A stretch of DNA of 64,000 nucleotides from an uncultured Eggerthellaceae bacterium (GTDB lineage: Bacteria > Actinomycetota > Coriobacteriia > Coriobacteriales > Eggerthellaceae), in assembly GCA_947565185.1 (NCBI GenBank), contig CANODU010000004.1, positions 1 to 64,000 of the forward strand, written 5' to 3'. The notes beneath the pieces are model-generated. The model was given only the letters and a program-made list of their open reading frames with translations. It made no database searches and had not been told where the DNA came from. This document shows, piece by piece, positions 34,310 through 41,870 of the stretch. The first letter of the stretch is position 1. Each line of letters starts with the position of its first letter. Made by a program: the position numbers and the translations under genes.

Positions 34310-34495
34310 ATGCCTCCCCCCTTCCCTTCTGCACAATTACTTTGATGTCAAAGTATTAAAGCACTATATCCATATGCCTGCTCTCCGTCAACAGGCTGCA
34401 GCCTTCATTAGTTGTTTGACACTAACCACTACAAGACATCTGCTACTATATCGACACATCATCCCAATGCAGTGGAGAGCACGAAAGGACCCACC

Positions 34496-35644
34496 ATGAC
34501 GAGCCTCACCCGCAGGACATTCATCAAGGCCGCTGGCATGACCGCTGCGGCTGCTTTCGGAGGAAGCATGTTGGCCGGTTGCAGCGGTAACGCGAACCCT
34601 AGCTCGTCCGCGTCCAGCACCAGTTCTGCCGCTGCAGAAGCCGAGACCTTCATGAACGAAGGCAAGGGCCAGCATTTGGTAGTAGGACGGCGCGGAAAGC
34701 TCTTCAAGATAGCGCCCACGGTCATCGCTGAGAAGATGGGCTTCTTCCAAGAAGAGGGCTGCGACGTGGAGTTCCAGCAGGTTGAGCTTGCTGAAGGCTT
34801 CGCCTCCCTTGCCGCCAACAACCTGGACATGATGCTCATGGGCACCGTGCAGTCCCTGGAATACATCTCTAAAGGCACCCCTCTCTACATCATCGGTGGC
34901 ACCGTGCTGAACGGCACTGAGATCTTGGCAGGGCCGAACTGGACCGAGAAGTTGGAAGGGCCGGATAGCTTCAAGGGGAAGAACATCTCATTCTTCCGTG
35001 CCGAGACGGGCCAGATGGCCTTCCGCTCATGGCTCAAGGACCAGGGCCTGGACATCGATGGAGGCGACGTCACCTTCACGCCCATCGACAGCGAACAGGC
35101 GCAGGTAGAGGCATTGCTCAAGGGTGAGAACGACTTGGCGCTGGTGAACAACGCCTTTGGCTACATCAATCGCGACCGCGGCGTGCAAGTAGCGGGACTG
35201 GTGAAGGATTTCACGGGTGACTACCCGTGCTGCCGTCAGAATGCCTCCGACGCTGCTTATCACGACAAGTTCCTCTCCTTGGTGGATTTCGAGACGGCGC
35301 TCTTGCGCGGTTACCAGGTATTCCGCGAACAGCCCGATGTGGCCATCCCCATGCTGGTGGAATACTCAGAGCAGTCGCCGGAATACATCGAAGCGGCACT
35401 CTACGGCACTTCTGACTACGAGGCAGCCATGCAGCTGCTCCCCGACCCCTGCCGCGACGCTACGCTTGCCTTCTACGAATCCTTGAAGGACGTGGATCAG
35501 CTGGATGCGAACGCGCCGTCAGCGGATGACTACGTGGTGGACAGCGTCTATAGCCGTGCGCTCACGTCCCTCATGGACCGCGAACCCGATTCTCAGTTCT
35601 GGAAGGATCTGGACGAGATCTACAAGAAGCAGAACGTCCACTAA
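34496..35644 (+). CDS. NMT1/SsuA-type ABC substrate-binding lipoprotein with Tat signal
   Basis: A 382-aa binding protein for a nitrate/sulfonate/taurine/thiamine-precursor-type importer. Start at 34496 has AAAGGA 6 nt upstream. Seen: twin-arginine signal 'TRRTFIKAAGMTAAAA' running into lipobox 'MLAGC', then a Ser-rich linker and the two-lobed NMT1-like body ('VIAEKMGFFQEEGCDVEFQQ', 'NLDMMLMGTVQSLEYI', 'FFRAETGQMAFRSWL'). The Tat signal suggests export after folding or with a cofactor. The ligand is unknown. Followed by a terminator-like hairpin and then ATPase and permease genes. Confidence 0.9.
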   Translation: MTSLTRRTFIKAAGMTAAAAFGGSMLAGCSGNANPSSSASSTSSAAAEAETFMNEGKGQHLVVGRRGKLFKIAPTVIAEKMGFFQEEGCDVEFQQVELAEGFASLAANNLDMMLMGTVQSLEYISKGTPLYIIGGTVLNGTEILAGPNWTEKLEGPDSFKGKNISFFRAETGQMAFRSWLKDQGLDIDGGDVTFTPIDSEQAQVEALLKGENDLALVNNAFGYINRDRGVQVAGLVKDFTGDYPCCRQNASDAAYHDKFLSLVDFETALLRGYQVFREQPDVAIPMLVEYSEQSPEYIEAALYGTSDYEAAMQLLPDPCRDATLAFYESLKDVDQLDANAPSADDYVVDSVYSRALTSLMDREPDSQFWKDLDEIYKKQNVH

Positions 35645-35661
35645 GGCGCACGCGAACGCGC

Positions 35662-35699
35662 AAGGGGGGTCGCGCACTTTCGCGCTGCTCCCCTTTTTT
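35662..35699 (+). terminator. Terminator-like hairpin between binding protein and ATPase genes
   Basis: AAGGGGGGTCGCGC pairs imperfectly with GCGCTGCTCCCCTT, followed by six T. Placed 18 nt after the binding-protein stop, it could let most transcripts stop there, giving more binding protein than membrane complex. Confidence 0.65.
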
Positions 35700-35780
35700 G
35701 TATCCTCATCCGTTGAGCCCAACGCAGGCGCTCAAGCAGATTCAACGACGTTTTCAGGTTCGTGGGAAGGGAGGGACTCT

Positions 35781-36653
35781 GTGGATGCCATCGCATTGCA
35801 GCACGTGTCATTCACCTATGAGGATCTCTCTCACGCGAAGGGTGCTTCTGCCCAGCGCGCCCTCACCGATGTCAGCCTGAGCGTGCCCCAAGGGCAATTC
35901 CTCTGCGTGATCGGCCACTCTGGCGGTGGCAAATCAACGCTGCTGCGCCTGATCTCTGGGCTTTCGCTGCCCACCGAAGGCACGGTCCTCATCGACGGGA
36001 ACCCCGTGCACGGACCGGGCATGGACCGCTCCATCGTCTTCCAAGACTACGCGCTCTTTCCTTGGATGCGCGTGAAGCGCAATGTGGAATTCGGCATCGA
36101 ACAGGCGAACACGGTGCTTGGACGCGGTCTTTCGAAGCACGCGATAGCTCAGCGCGCCGATGAATACCTGCGCCTCGTGAACATGCAGGATGCATGCAAC
36201 AAATACCCGTATCAGCTCTCCGGTGGCATGCAGCAGCGCGTCGCCATCGCGCGAGCGCTTGCCATGGATACGCAGATCGTGCTGTTCGACGAACCCTTCG
36301 GTGCGCTGGATGTGAAGACGCGCCGCTCGTTGCAAACGCTCGTGAGCAGCCTTTGGGCGCGCAGCGAAAGCCCCAAGACCACCGTGTTCGTCACCCACGA
36401 CATCTCCGAAGCCATCCTGTTGGCTGACCGCGTCGTGTTCGTGGACGCAGGACAGATCACGGCGGATTTCATGGTGGATCTCCCGCGACCGCGCACGGTG
36501 GAGAACCTAGCCCACAACGCCCAAGCGCAAGAAATCGAGAAGCGGCTGACGGATCTCTTCTATGAGAGCTCGCCCGCCGAAGACGAAGAGGAGATCGCGC
36601 TTTCGCTGGACGCGGTCCTTGGGCAGGAGGTGCGTCCATGGCAAAGGTTCTGA
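35781..36653 (+). CDS. SsuB/TauB-type ABC transporter ATP-binding protein
   Basis: A 290-aa ATPase. The GTG at 35781 is chosen as start: AGGGAGG lies just upstream and the body begins 'DAIALQHVSFTYEDL'. The frame is open to 35505 but would overlap the binding-protein gene. Seen: Walker A 'GHSGGGKST' (45-53), Q-loop 'VFQDYALFPWM', signature 'LSGGMQQR', Walker B 'IVLFDEPFGALD' and switch His in 'VFVTHDISEAI'. The form 'QDYALFPW' is typical of the nitrate/sulfonate/taurine group. It overlaps the permease gene by 16 nt. Confidence 0.93.
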   Translation: MDAIALQHVSFTYEDLSHAKGASAQRALTDVSLSVPQGQFLCVIGHSGGGKSTLLRLISGLSLPTEGTVLIDGNPVHGPGMDRSIVFQDYALFPWMRVKRNVEFGIEQANTVLGRGLSKHAIAQRADEYLRLVNMQDACNKYPYQLSGGMQQRVAIARALAMDTQIVLFDEPFGALDVKTRRSLQTLVSSLWARSESPKTTVFVTHDISEAILLADRVVFVDAGQITADFMVDLPRPRTVENLAHNAQAQEIEKRLTDLFYESSPAEDEEEIALSLDAVLGQEVRPWQRF

Positions 36654-37564
36654 ACCGGCGCTTCTTCCTGACCCAGATGCTGCTCTTGGCGCTGGTGGCT
36701 ATCGTGGTGGCCATGCCGAACGCGAAGGTGCTCTCGGTCACCTACTATCCACTGCTCATCGCGCTGGCCATCATGGACATCATCTACCTTGCGCTCATCG
36801 TGGCGAAGGCCAAGCGCGGCATCGAATCAACGGGGCCCAATGACATCATCGTGTTCGTCTGGGTGCTGATCATCCTCTGGGAGCTGGCCTCTACGAAGCT
36901 GGCGCTCACGCCGAACGTGATCGTACCCACCCCCGAAGAGGTCTTCAACGTCTTCGCCACCAGCTACGATACGCTCTGGGAGAGCGTCGTGTCATCCACG
37001 ACGCTGCTCATGGTGGGGTATCTGGGCGGAATCTTCTTCGGGGTGGTGCTGGGCATCATCTGCGGATGGGTGCCACGCCTGCGCGAGATGTTCTATCCCA
37101 TTGCGAACGTGATGGCACCTATCCCGCCCACAGTGTTCGCCCCGTATCTGGTGGTGCTCTTGCCCACCTTCCGTGCTGCATCAGCCTTCATCATCCTGAT
37201 CGGCGTCTTCTGGCCGCAGTTCTTGAACATGGTCCTGCGCGTCTCATCGCTTGACCCGAAGCTCATGGATAACGCCCGCGCACTGTGCGTGAGCGGGCCG
37301 ACCATGGTGACGAAGATCATCCTGCCCTATGTCATGCCTGGCATCCTGCAAGGTCTGCGCGTCTCCCTCACCACAGCATTTCTCATGCTCACCTTCGCTG
37401 AGATGATCGGAGCCCGTGCGGGCATCGGCTTCTTCATCACGAACGCGAACATCTATGCGAACTACGCAGCGGTGATCGCAGGCATCATCGTTTGCGGCAT
37501 CGTGGTGACGGTGCTCTCTGCCATCACCTCGTGGGTGCAGCGCCGCTTCACCACCTGGCGCTGA
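36638..37564 (+). CDS. SsuC/TauC-type ABC permease
   Basis: A 308-aa permease. Two N-terminal helices ('FFLTQMLLLALVAIVVAMPN' and a following one) precede the usual six-helix BPD_transp_1 core with 'LWELASTKLALTPNVIVPTPEEV' and the EAA-type loop 'RVSSLDPKLMDNARALCVSG'. The additional N-terminal pair makes it longer than typical SsuC (about 260 aa). It completes a binding protein-ATPase-permease set. Repeat DNA begins 16 nt after the stop. Confidence 0.92.
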   Translation: MAKVLNRRFFLTQMLLLALVAIVVAMPNAKVLSVTYYPLLIALAIMDIIYLALIVAKAKRGIESTGPNDIIVFVWVLIILWELASTKLALTPNVIVPTPEEVFNVFATSYDTLWESVVSSTTLLMVGYLGGIFFGVVLGIICGWVPRLREMFYPIANVMAPIPPTVFAPYLVVLLPTFRAASAFIILIGVFWPQFLNMVLRVSSLDPKLMDNARALCVSGPTMVTKIILPYVMPGILQGLRVSLTTAFLMLTFAEMIGARAGIGFFITNANIYANYAAVIAGIIVCGIVVTVLSAITSWVQRRFTTWR

Positions 37565-37735
37565 ACTGCGCTTTCTTTCCGTGGGTGCGGCCAACAAGGA
37601 TCAGGCTGTCCCCCTCCTCGTGGGTGCGGCCAACAAGGATCAGGCTGTCTCCCGTCCTCGTGGGTGCCGCCAACTGGCGGCACGAATGAAAGCGCGTCGT
37701 CAGACGCGCCACCATTTTTGCCTTCTGATCGCTCT

Positions 37736-37982
37736 CATGGGGGCACGGTACGCGTTCGCCTCGACGCGTCGTCGCCTCGAACTAACTTCGGCAAACCCGG
37801 CCGAAGTGGATTTCTCGGCTCCTTTGGCTTGACCTCGGCTCAACGCACCATGCCCCCATTCGGCTTGATGATTTTTGTTGATAGGCCGCAGATCCTGCGG
37901 CAGCCCTGCTTCGCAGTGCCGGCAGTTGCCGGCACCTACAAGGGCCACGCACAGGATCTGCGGACGCCTAGCAGGAACCTGC
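37736..37982 (-). repeat. Module D, beta type, copy D6 (reverse), with nested unit
   Basis: Foot CATGGGGGCACGG pairs with ACCATGCCCCCAT. Inner hairpin CTTCGGC/GCCGAAG is at 37787-37808. The GATCCTG/CAGGATC stem is interrupted by the 34-nt unit. It ends GCAGGAACCTGC. Confidence 0.82.
37906..37939 (-). repeat. 34-nt GTAG-headed hairpin unit nested in D6
   Basis: Identical over 34 nt to 19810-19843 and placed at the equivalent point of the host hairpin. Confidence 0.85.
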
Positions 37983-38181
37983 ATCGCTTCCTCAAAGTGT
38001 GTCGGTGCTGCTTCGCAGCACCTCTTTTCATGGGACGGCCTTAAGCGCTTCGCGCAAACGGCCTAACCGGGCTCATCGCCCGGTTAGATGCCGCTTACGC
38101 GTCATCTACGAAGGAAGAGCTACAACTCTTGTGGGTGCGGCCAACTGGCGGCACCCACGGCGACCTGCATCTCATCTTGTT

Positions 38182-38206
38182 GTAGTGCAGATCTTTAGAT
38201 CTGCCC
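38182..38206 (+). repeat. Module F palindrome (GTAG head)
   Basis: GTAG-T, GCAGATCT-TT-AGATCTGC, then a run of C. It lies 24 nt downstream of the lipoprotein stop codon at 38230. Confidence 0.85.
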
Positions 38207-38229
38207 CCCCCTCTGGATACCTCTTTCCA

Positions 38230-39006
38230 TCAGTAGCATTTTTTGCAGGGGGTGTATCCCATAGATTCCGCTTCGCTGATGGACAGGGACCTGGTTCCCT
38301 TCATGTTGGAACACGACGGATCAGAGTGGTACTTCTTCCCCTTGCCGCTGGCCGCAACATAGACAGTGCGCTCATCCTCCGCCGCCGCGGCAGCTTCGGC
38401 TTCTGCGGCTGCAGCTGCTTCAGCTGCAGCCTGCGCCTCTGCAGCGGCTGCTTGTTCCTGGGCGATGCGGGCTGCCTCTGCCTCCTGAGCAGCCTGTGCC
38501 GCCCTTTCCTCCGCAGCTTTCTTCTCTGCTGCTGCTTGCGCAGCTTTCTCCATGGCAGCGGCATCCAGCTCGATGACAAGGACAGCATTCTTGTCATGCT
38601 CGCCGTCGAAGATCACGTTCGTTGACGTTGCCTTGAAGAGCCGCCCATCTTGGCCTGTTCCCGCTTTCACCAACGTGATGGCATAGGTGCCAGCCTCAAG
38701 ATCTGTCAGGTACTTCTGACCTTCGCTGGAGGCTTCATATTGCTCGCTCACCTTGGTGCCGGATTCGGTCGTACCCTCTATCTTGATGATGGCATTGCCG
38801 TCAGCAGCAGGCGACCACGCATCTGATCGCACCGTGAACGAAAGGATGCCAATGGACTGGTGCTCCTGAGTCGCACCTTCAGTATGAGGCAGCGGCGTGC
38901 TCTCTGCGCTCTTCGTTCCACCCGCGCCACTGCAACCGCTCAGCACGGCGCAGCTGGCAAGGGCGGCCGCTATCATCAACGATAAGAGCCTCTTCATCAT
39001 CTTCAT
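38230..39006 (-). CDS. Ala/Glu-rich lipoprotein with C-terminal YHSDPSC...CxxC domain
   Basis: A 258-aa lipoprotein of unknown function. Start at 39006 overlaps the upstream stop by ATGA. Seen: signal 'MKMMKRLLSLMIAAALAS' into lipobox 'VLSGC', a beta-rich middle (about 45-145), a long Ala/Glu/Gln helix about 150-205 that looks coiled-coil, and a C-terminal small domain 'YHSDPSCSNM' with 'GYTPCKKCY', whose His and three Cys could bind zinc. This end domain occurs on many exported Gram-positive proteins. It is co-translated with the metallo-beta-lactamase lipoprotein. Confidence 0.75.
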   Translation of the reverse strand: MKMMKRLLSLMIAAALASCAVLSGCSGAGGTKSAESTPLPHTEGATQEHQSIGILSFTVRSDAWSPAADGNAIIKIEGTTESGTKVSEQYEASSEGQKYLTDLEAGTYAITLVKAGTGQDGRLFKATSTNVIFDGEHDKNAVLVIELDAAAMEKAAQAAAEKKAAEERAAQAAQEAEAARIAQEQAAAAEAQAAAEAAAAAEAEAAAAAEDERTVYVAASGKGKKYHSDPSCSNMKGTRSLSISEAESMGYTPCKKCY

Positions 39007-40001
39007 CCTGTGACCTTCCCTTTCTCATGGAAGACTTCCAGATCATGTCCGTCCGTTTCGAAGGTTATCGTGCCCAGCTCATCGGTGCGCAAGACTTCAG
39101 CACCAGAGCTTGCAAGGCGATTGATCACAGATGCATCTGGATGCCCATAGCTGTTCTCTCCTACTGAGATGACGGCATATTCAGGCGAGACTGCGCTCAC
39201 GAACGGTTCGCTGGAAGATGAGTCCGAACCGTGATGGGCCACCTTGAGGACATCAGCGTCAAGCGCTGCCCCCTGGGCAAGCATCTCTGCTTCGCTTTCG
39301 CACTCCGCATCTCCCGTGAAGAGGAAGCTTATCTGTCCATAGGTGAGCCGACACACGAGCGAGCCATTGTTCGTATCGCGCGTTGGTGTGACAGGACCGA
39401 CGAACTGGACCATTGCAGAGCCAATGGAGAAGGAATCTCCTGCTTTAGGCACGGTGATGGGCGTATCCCCCAGATACTTCACGATGTTGTCGAATGTCTT
39501 CGTGTCATGTTCGGTCACCGAACAATAGAACGTTCCACAGGGCACAGCGTGCAGCGCACCAGCTATGCCTCCGCAGTGATCCGCATCGGGATGCGTTGCG
39601 ATGATATGGTCCAGGCGCGTGATGCCCAGATCTTGCAAGACGGCATGGATCTTCGAAGAAGCGGAAGGTGGTCCACCGTCGATGAGCAAGCTTTCGTCTC
39701 CTACCGTGATGAGAGCGGCATCGCCTTGGCCTACGTCCAAGAAGCGGACGCGCAACGTCTCGGCACTCTCAGCAGACTGAGCTGCTGAGCCAGCGGATTC
39801 TTCTGCAGGGGCTTCGGAACTCCCTGTATATCTAACAGCAGGGACACCTTCCACCTTCTGGGCAGGAACGCCGGCATCAGGCAATGCGTTGGGTGCGCTT
39901 TGCGTCTGAGCAGCGCAACCAGGCAGGGCGAACAGGAGCGCAGCGAACAAGACCGCGCAAGCAGAGCGGATGACATTCAGGAATGCTCGGTCTCTGAACA
40001 T
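39003..40001 (-). CDS. ComEC/Rec2-like metallo-beta-lactamase-fold lipoprotein
   Basis: A 332-aa exported metallohydrolase. Start at 40001 (MFRDRAFLNVIRSA) gives a lipoprotein signal ending 'FALPGC'. Seen after a Ser/Ala/Glu linker: 'VRFLDVGQGDAALI', metal motif 'THPDADHCGG' (HxDxDH), 'FLFTGDAECESE' and 'VLKVAHHGSDSSS', the full set of the ComEC C-terminal hydrolase family. It lacks the ComEC membrane channel, so it is the stand-alone form, possibly an extracellular nuclease or phosphodiesterase. It is translationally coupled to the 38.2-kb lipoprotein. An A hairpin lies 54 nt upstream. Confidence 0.9.
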   Translation of the reverse strand: MFRDRAFLNVIRSACAVLFAALLFALPGCAAQTQSAPNALPDAGVPAQKVEGVPAVRYTGSSEAPAEESAGSAAQSAESAETLRVRFLDVGQGDAALITVGDESLLIDGGPPSASSKIHAVLQDLGITRLDHIIATHPDADHCGGIAGALHAVPCGTFYCSVTEHDTKTFDNIVKYLGDTPITVPKAGDSFSIGSAMVQFVGPVTPTRDTNNGSLVCRLTYGQISFLFTGDAECESEAEMLAQGAALDADVLKVAHHGSDSSSSEPFVSAVSPEYAVISVGENSYGHPDASVINRLASSGAEVLRTDELGTITFETDGHDLEVFHEKGKVTG

Positions 40002-40055
40002 GGGCGCTGCGTTCCAGACGATGATGATCTCTCCTGTTGGATTATACCGTGGCAA

Positions 40056-40120
40056 TGTATCAGGGGGACGGAGGAGTGAGACGTCCGCAGGACGTCTCAC
40101 TCCTCCGTCCCCCTGATACA
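40056..40120. repeat. Module A hairpin, copy A4
   Basis: Perfect 31-bp arms (40056-40086 and 40090-40120) with loop GCA. The foot is TGTATCAGGGGG with the matching return CCCCCTGATACA, two compensated changes from A1. Confidence 0.9.
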
Positions 40121-40412
40121 GCCCCTGCCAGCGCCTACGAGGCAGATCTGAAGATCTGCACTACAACAAGATGAGATGCAGGTTGTCGTGGGTGCTGGCA
40201 ACTGCCAGCACCCACGACAACCTGATTCATCTCTGGTAGATGCCGCTTACGCGTCATCTACGGAATGTCTCCCGATCCTGAAGCATGTTGGCCGCACCCA
40301 CAAGATCTTCAACCGGGCGCAAGCCCGGTTAGGCCGTTTGCGCGAAGCGCATAAGGCCGTCCCATGAAAAGAGGTGCTGCGAAGCAGCACCGACACACTT
40401 TGAGGAAGCGAT

Positions 40413-40630
40413 GCAGGTTCCTGCCGGACCCCGCAGATCCTGTGCGCAGCCTGAAAGGTTGCCGCAGGATCTGCGGCCTACCAACAAAGAATCATCAAGC
40501 CGAATGGGGGCATGGTGCGTTGAGCCGAGGTCAAGCCAAAGGAGCCGAGAAATCCACTTGCTCCGCGCTCTTCGGAGCAAGTTAGTTCGAGGCGACGACG
40601 CGTCGAGGCGAACACGTACCATGCCCCCAT
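40413..40630 (+). repeat. Module D, beta type, copy D4 (forward)
   Basis: Palindrome-like GCAGGTTCCTGC, stem CCGCAGATCCTG/CAGGATCTGCGG without the nested unit, long-range pairing GGGGGCATGGT with ACCATGCCCCC, and inner hairpin ACTTGCTCCG/CGGAGCAAGT. Confidence 0.83.
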
Positions 40631-40650
40631 GAGAGCAAAAGGATGTTATG

Positions 40651-40717
40651 GCGTATCAAGGGGACGGAGGAGTGAGACGTCCTGCGGACATCTCACTCCT
40701 CCGTCCCCTTGATACGC
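40651..40717. repeat. Module A hairpin, copy A5, in the T slot
   Basis: 27-bp perfect arms (40651-40677 and 40691-40717). It is preceded by GTTATG and followed by TATTGTTTT, so it replaces the short T hairpin found at the same place of the scaffold in regions I and IX. On the plus strand this makes a long-stem terminator-like structure. Confidence 0.9.
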
Positions 40718-40760
40718 TATTGTTTTAAGATGTGCGGCCAGTTGGCCGCACCTACAAAGG

Positions 40761-40783
40761 GCAGATCTGAAGATCTGCACTAC
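40761..40783 (-). repeat. Module F palindrome whose GTAG overlaps the hisI stop
   Basis: On the minus strand GTAG (40780-40783), T, GCAGATCT-TC-AGATCTGC. The TAG of hisI is the TAG of this head. Confidence 0.85.
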
Positions 40784-41106
40784 GATAAGTCGCGATAGAA
40801 GCAGGAGCGGGCACCAGTGTGGCAGGCAGGACCTGCGGGATGCACCAGAGCGAGCAGCGTGTCTGCATCGCAATCGTACTTGAGGCTGACCAGATCTTGC
40901 ACGTTCCCGCTGGTAGCACCCTTGTGCCAGAGCTCGTGACGACTGCGCGACCAGAAGACGGTCTGGCCTCGCTCAAGCGTGAGGCGCAGTGATTCTTCGC
41001 TCATCCATGCCATCATGAGCACTTCCAGGGTATCAGCATCCTGCACGATACACGGGATCAAGCCGCGATCATCATATTTGAGCGAAGAGACGTCCATGAG
41101 GCTCAC
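40780..41106 (-). CDS. hisI: Phosphoribosyl-AMP cyclohydrolase
   Basis: Third step of histidine synthesis, opening the purine ring of PR-AMP. At 108 aa it is the stand-alone cyclohydrolase without a HisE domain. Seen: '[16 protein letters not shown]', '[18 protein letters not shown]' and the metal-binding '[25 protein letters not shown]', with the conserved Asp and Cys residues. A GTG start at 41106 overlaps the hisF stop (GTGA); an internal ATG follows three codons later. It is last in the his operon. The stop is formed by a repeat's GTAG, so the C-terminal residues may have been set by the insertion. Confidence 0.94.
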   Translation of the reverse strand: MSLMDVSSLKYDDRGLIPCIVQDADTLEVLMMAWMSEESLRLTLERGQTVFWSRSRHELWHKGATSGNVQDLVSLKYDCDADTLLALVHPAGPACHTGARSCFYRDLS

Positions 41107-41867
41107 ATCCTGACCGGGATCCCGTGAGCTGCAATGTCTTCCTTGACCTGACGGATGGACAGCTCTCCGAAATGGAAGACGCTGGCTGCCAAGACGGCGT
41201 CAGCTTCCCCTTCGATGATGCCCTGCGCGAAATGCTCCAAGCACCCAACGCCTCCGCTGGCGATGACCGGGATATCCACTGCCCGCGCCACGGTGCGCGT
41301 GAGCGCGCAATCGAAGCCCTCGCGAGAGCCATCGCGATCCATGCTGGTGAGCAGGATCTCTCCCGCACCGCGCCTCGCCGCCTCCTGCGCCCATTGGACC
41401 GCATCGATGCCTGTGGCAGTGCGGCCGCCAGCCGTGTAGACCTCCCACTTGTCACCCGCGCCCGCAACATGCTTGGCGTCGATGGCCACGAGGATGGCCT
41501 GCGTGCCGAAGGCGCGTGCCGCCACGGTGATCAGCGTTGGGTCCTTCACGGCTGCCGAGTTCACCGACACCTTATCGGCCCCTGCTGCGATCATGGATCG
41601 AATATCCTCTACGCTGCGAAAGCCGCCGCCCACGGTGTAGGGCAGATGCAGGCTCTCTGAGGCACGACTGGCTAGATCTACCACGGTAGAGCGCTTATCG
41701 GATGTGGCGGTGATATCCAAGAAGATGACCTCATCAGCGCGCTCTTCGTCATAGCGGCGCGCCAATTCGATGGGGTCTCCCGCATCGCGCAGGCCCACGA
41801 AGTTGACGCCTTTGACCACACGCCCATCCTTCACATCCAAGCACGGGATGACTCGCTTCGCCAGCAC
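41103..41867 (-). CDS. hisF: Imidazole glycerol phosphate synthase subunit HisF
   Basis: Cyclase subunit that, with HisH-derived ammonia, converts PRFAR to IGP and AICAR. At 254 aa it has the standard (beta-alpha)8 barrel length. Seen: '[20 protein letters not shown]' with the N-terminal catalytic Asp, '[12 protein letters not shown]', 'LVAIDAKHV' with the second catalytic Asp, and '[18 protein letters not shown]'. It follows hisA by 3 nt and overlaps hisI. HisH is also in the operon. Confidence 0.96.
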   Translation of the reverse strand: MLAKRVIPCLDVKDGRVVKGVNFVGLRDAGDPIELARRYDEERADEVIFLDITATSDKRSTVVDLASRASESLHLPYTVGGGFRSVEDIRSMIAAGADKVSVNSAAVKDPTLITVAARAFGTQAILVAIDAKHVAGAGDKWEVYTAGGRTATGIDAVQWAQEAARRGAGEILLTSMDRDGSREGFDCALTRTVARAVDIPVIASGGVGCLEHFAQGIIEGEADAVLAASVFHFGELSIRQVKEDIAAHGIPVRM

Positions 41868-41870
41868 GCG

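Larger units (their letters stand above)
37581..38208. repeat. Intergenic hairpin chain, region VII (half-B tandem, B, D, C, G, B, F)
   Basis: No gene is supported. Two 39-40-bp units starting GTGGGTGCGGCCAACAAGG (37581 and 37620) precede a full B (37660-37683) and stem GCGCGTC/GACGCGC. Reverse module D (beta) runs 37736-37982 with the 34-nt nested unit at 37906-37939. Reverse module C follows (about 37990-38085) with stems GTGCTGC/GCAGCAC and AACCGGGC/GCCCGGTT, fused to G (about 38085-38110), then B near 38133-38157 and F 38182-38206. The chain sits between convergent genes. Confidence 0.86.
40121..40783. repeat. Intergenic hairpin chain, region VIII (F, B, G, C, D, A, B, F)
   Basis: No gene is supported between 40002 and 40779. 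After A4: F 40141-40164, a long B palindrome 40179-40224 (21-bp arms, GTGG at one end and CCAC at the other), G 40238-40262, half-B near 40288-40301, C 40311-40402 (stems AACCGGGC/GCCCGGTT, TGCGC/GCGCA, GGTGCTGC/GCAGCACC), forward D (beta) 40413-40630, A5 40651-40717 followed by ATTGTTTT, B 40733-40752, and F 40761-40783, whose GTAG holds the hisI stop codon. Confidence 0.87.

Noticed and set aside
35505-35780. Longer N-terminus for the SsuB-type ATPase
   Set aside because: It would overlap the binding-protein gene and run through the terminator-like hairpin; the GTG at 35781 has a good ribosome site and the normal family start.
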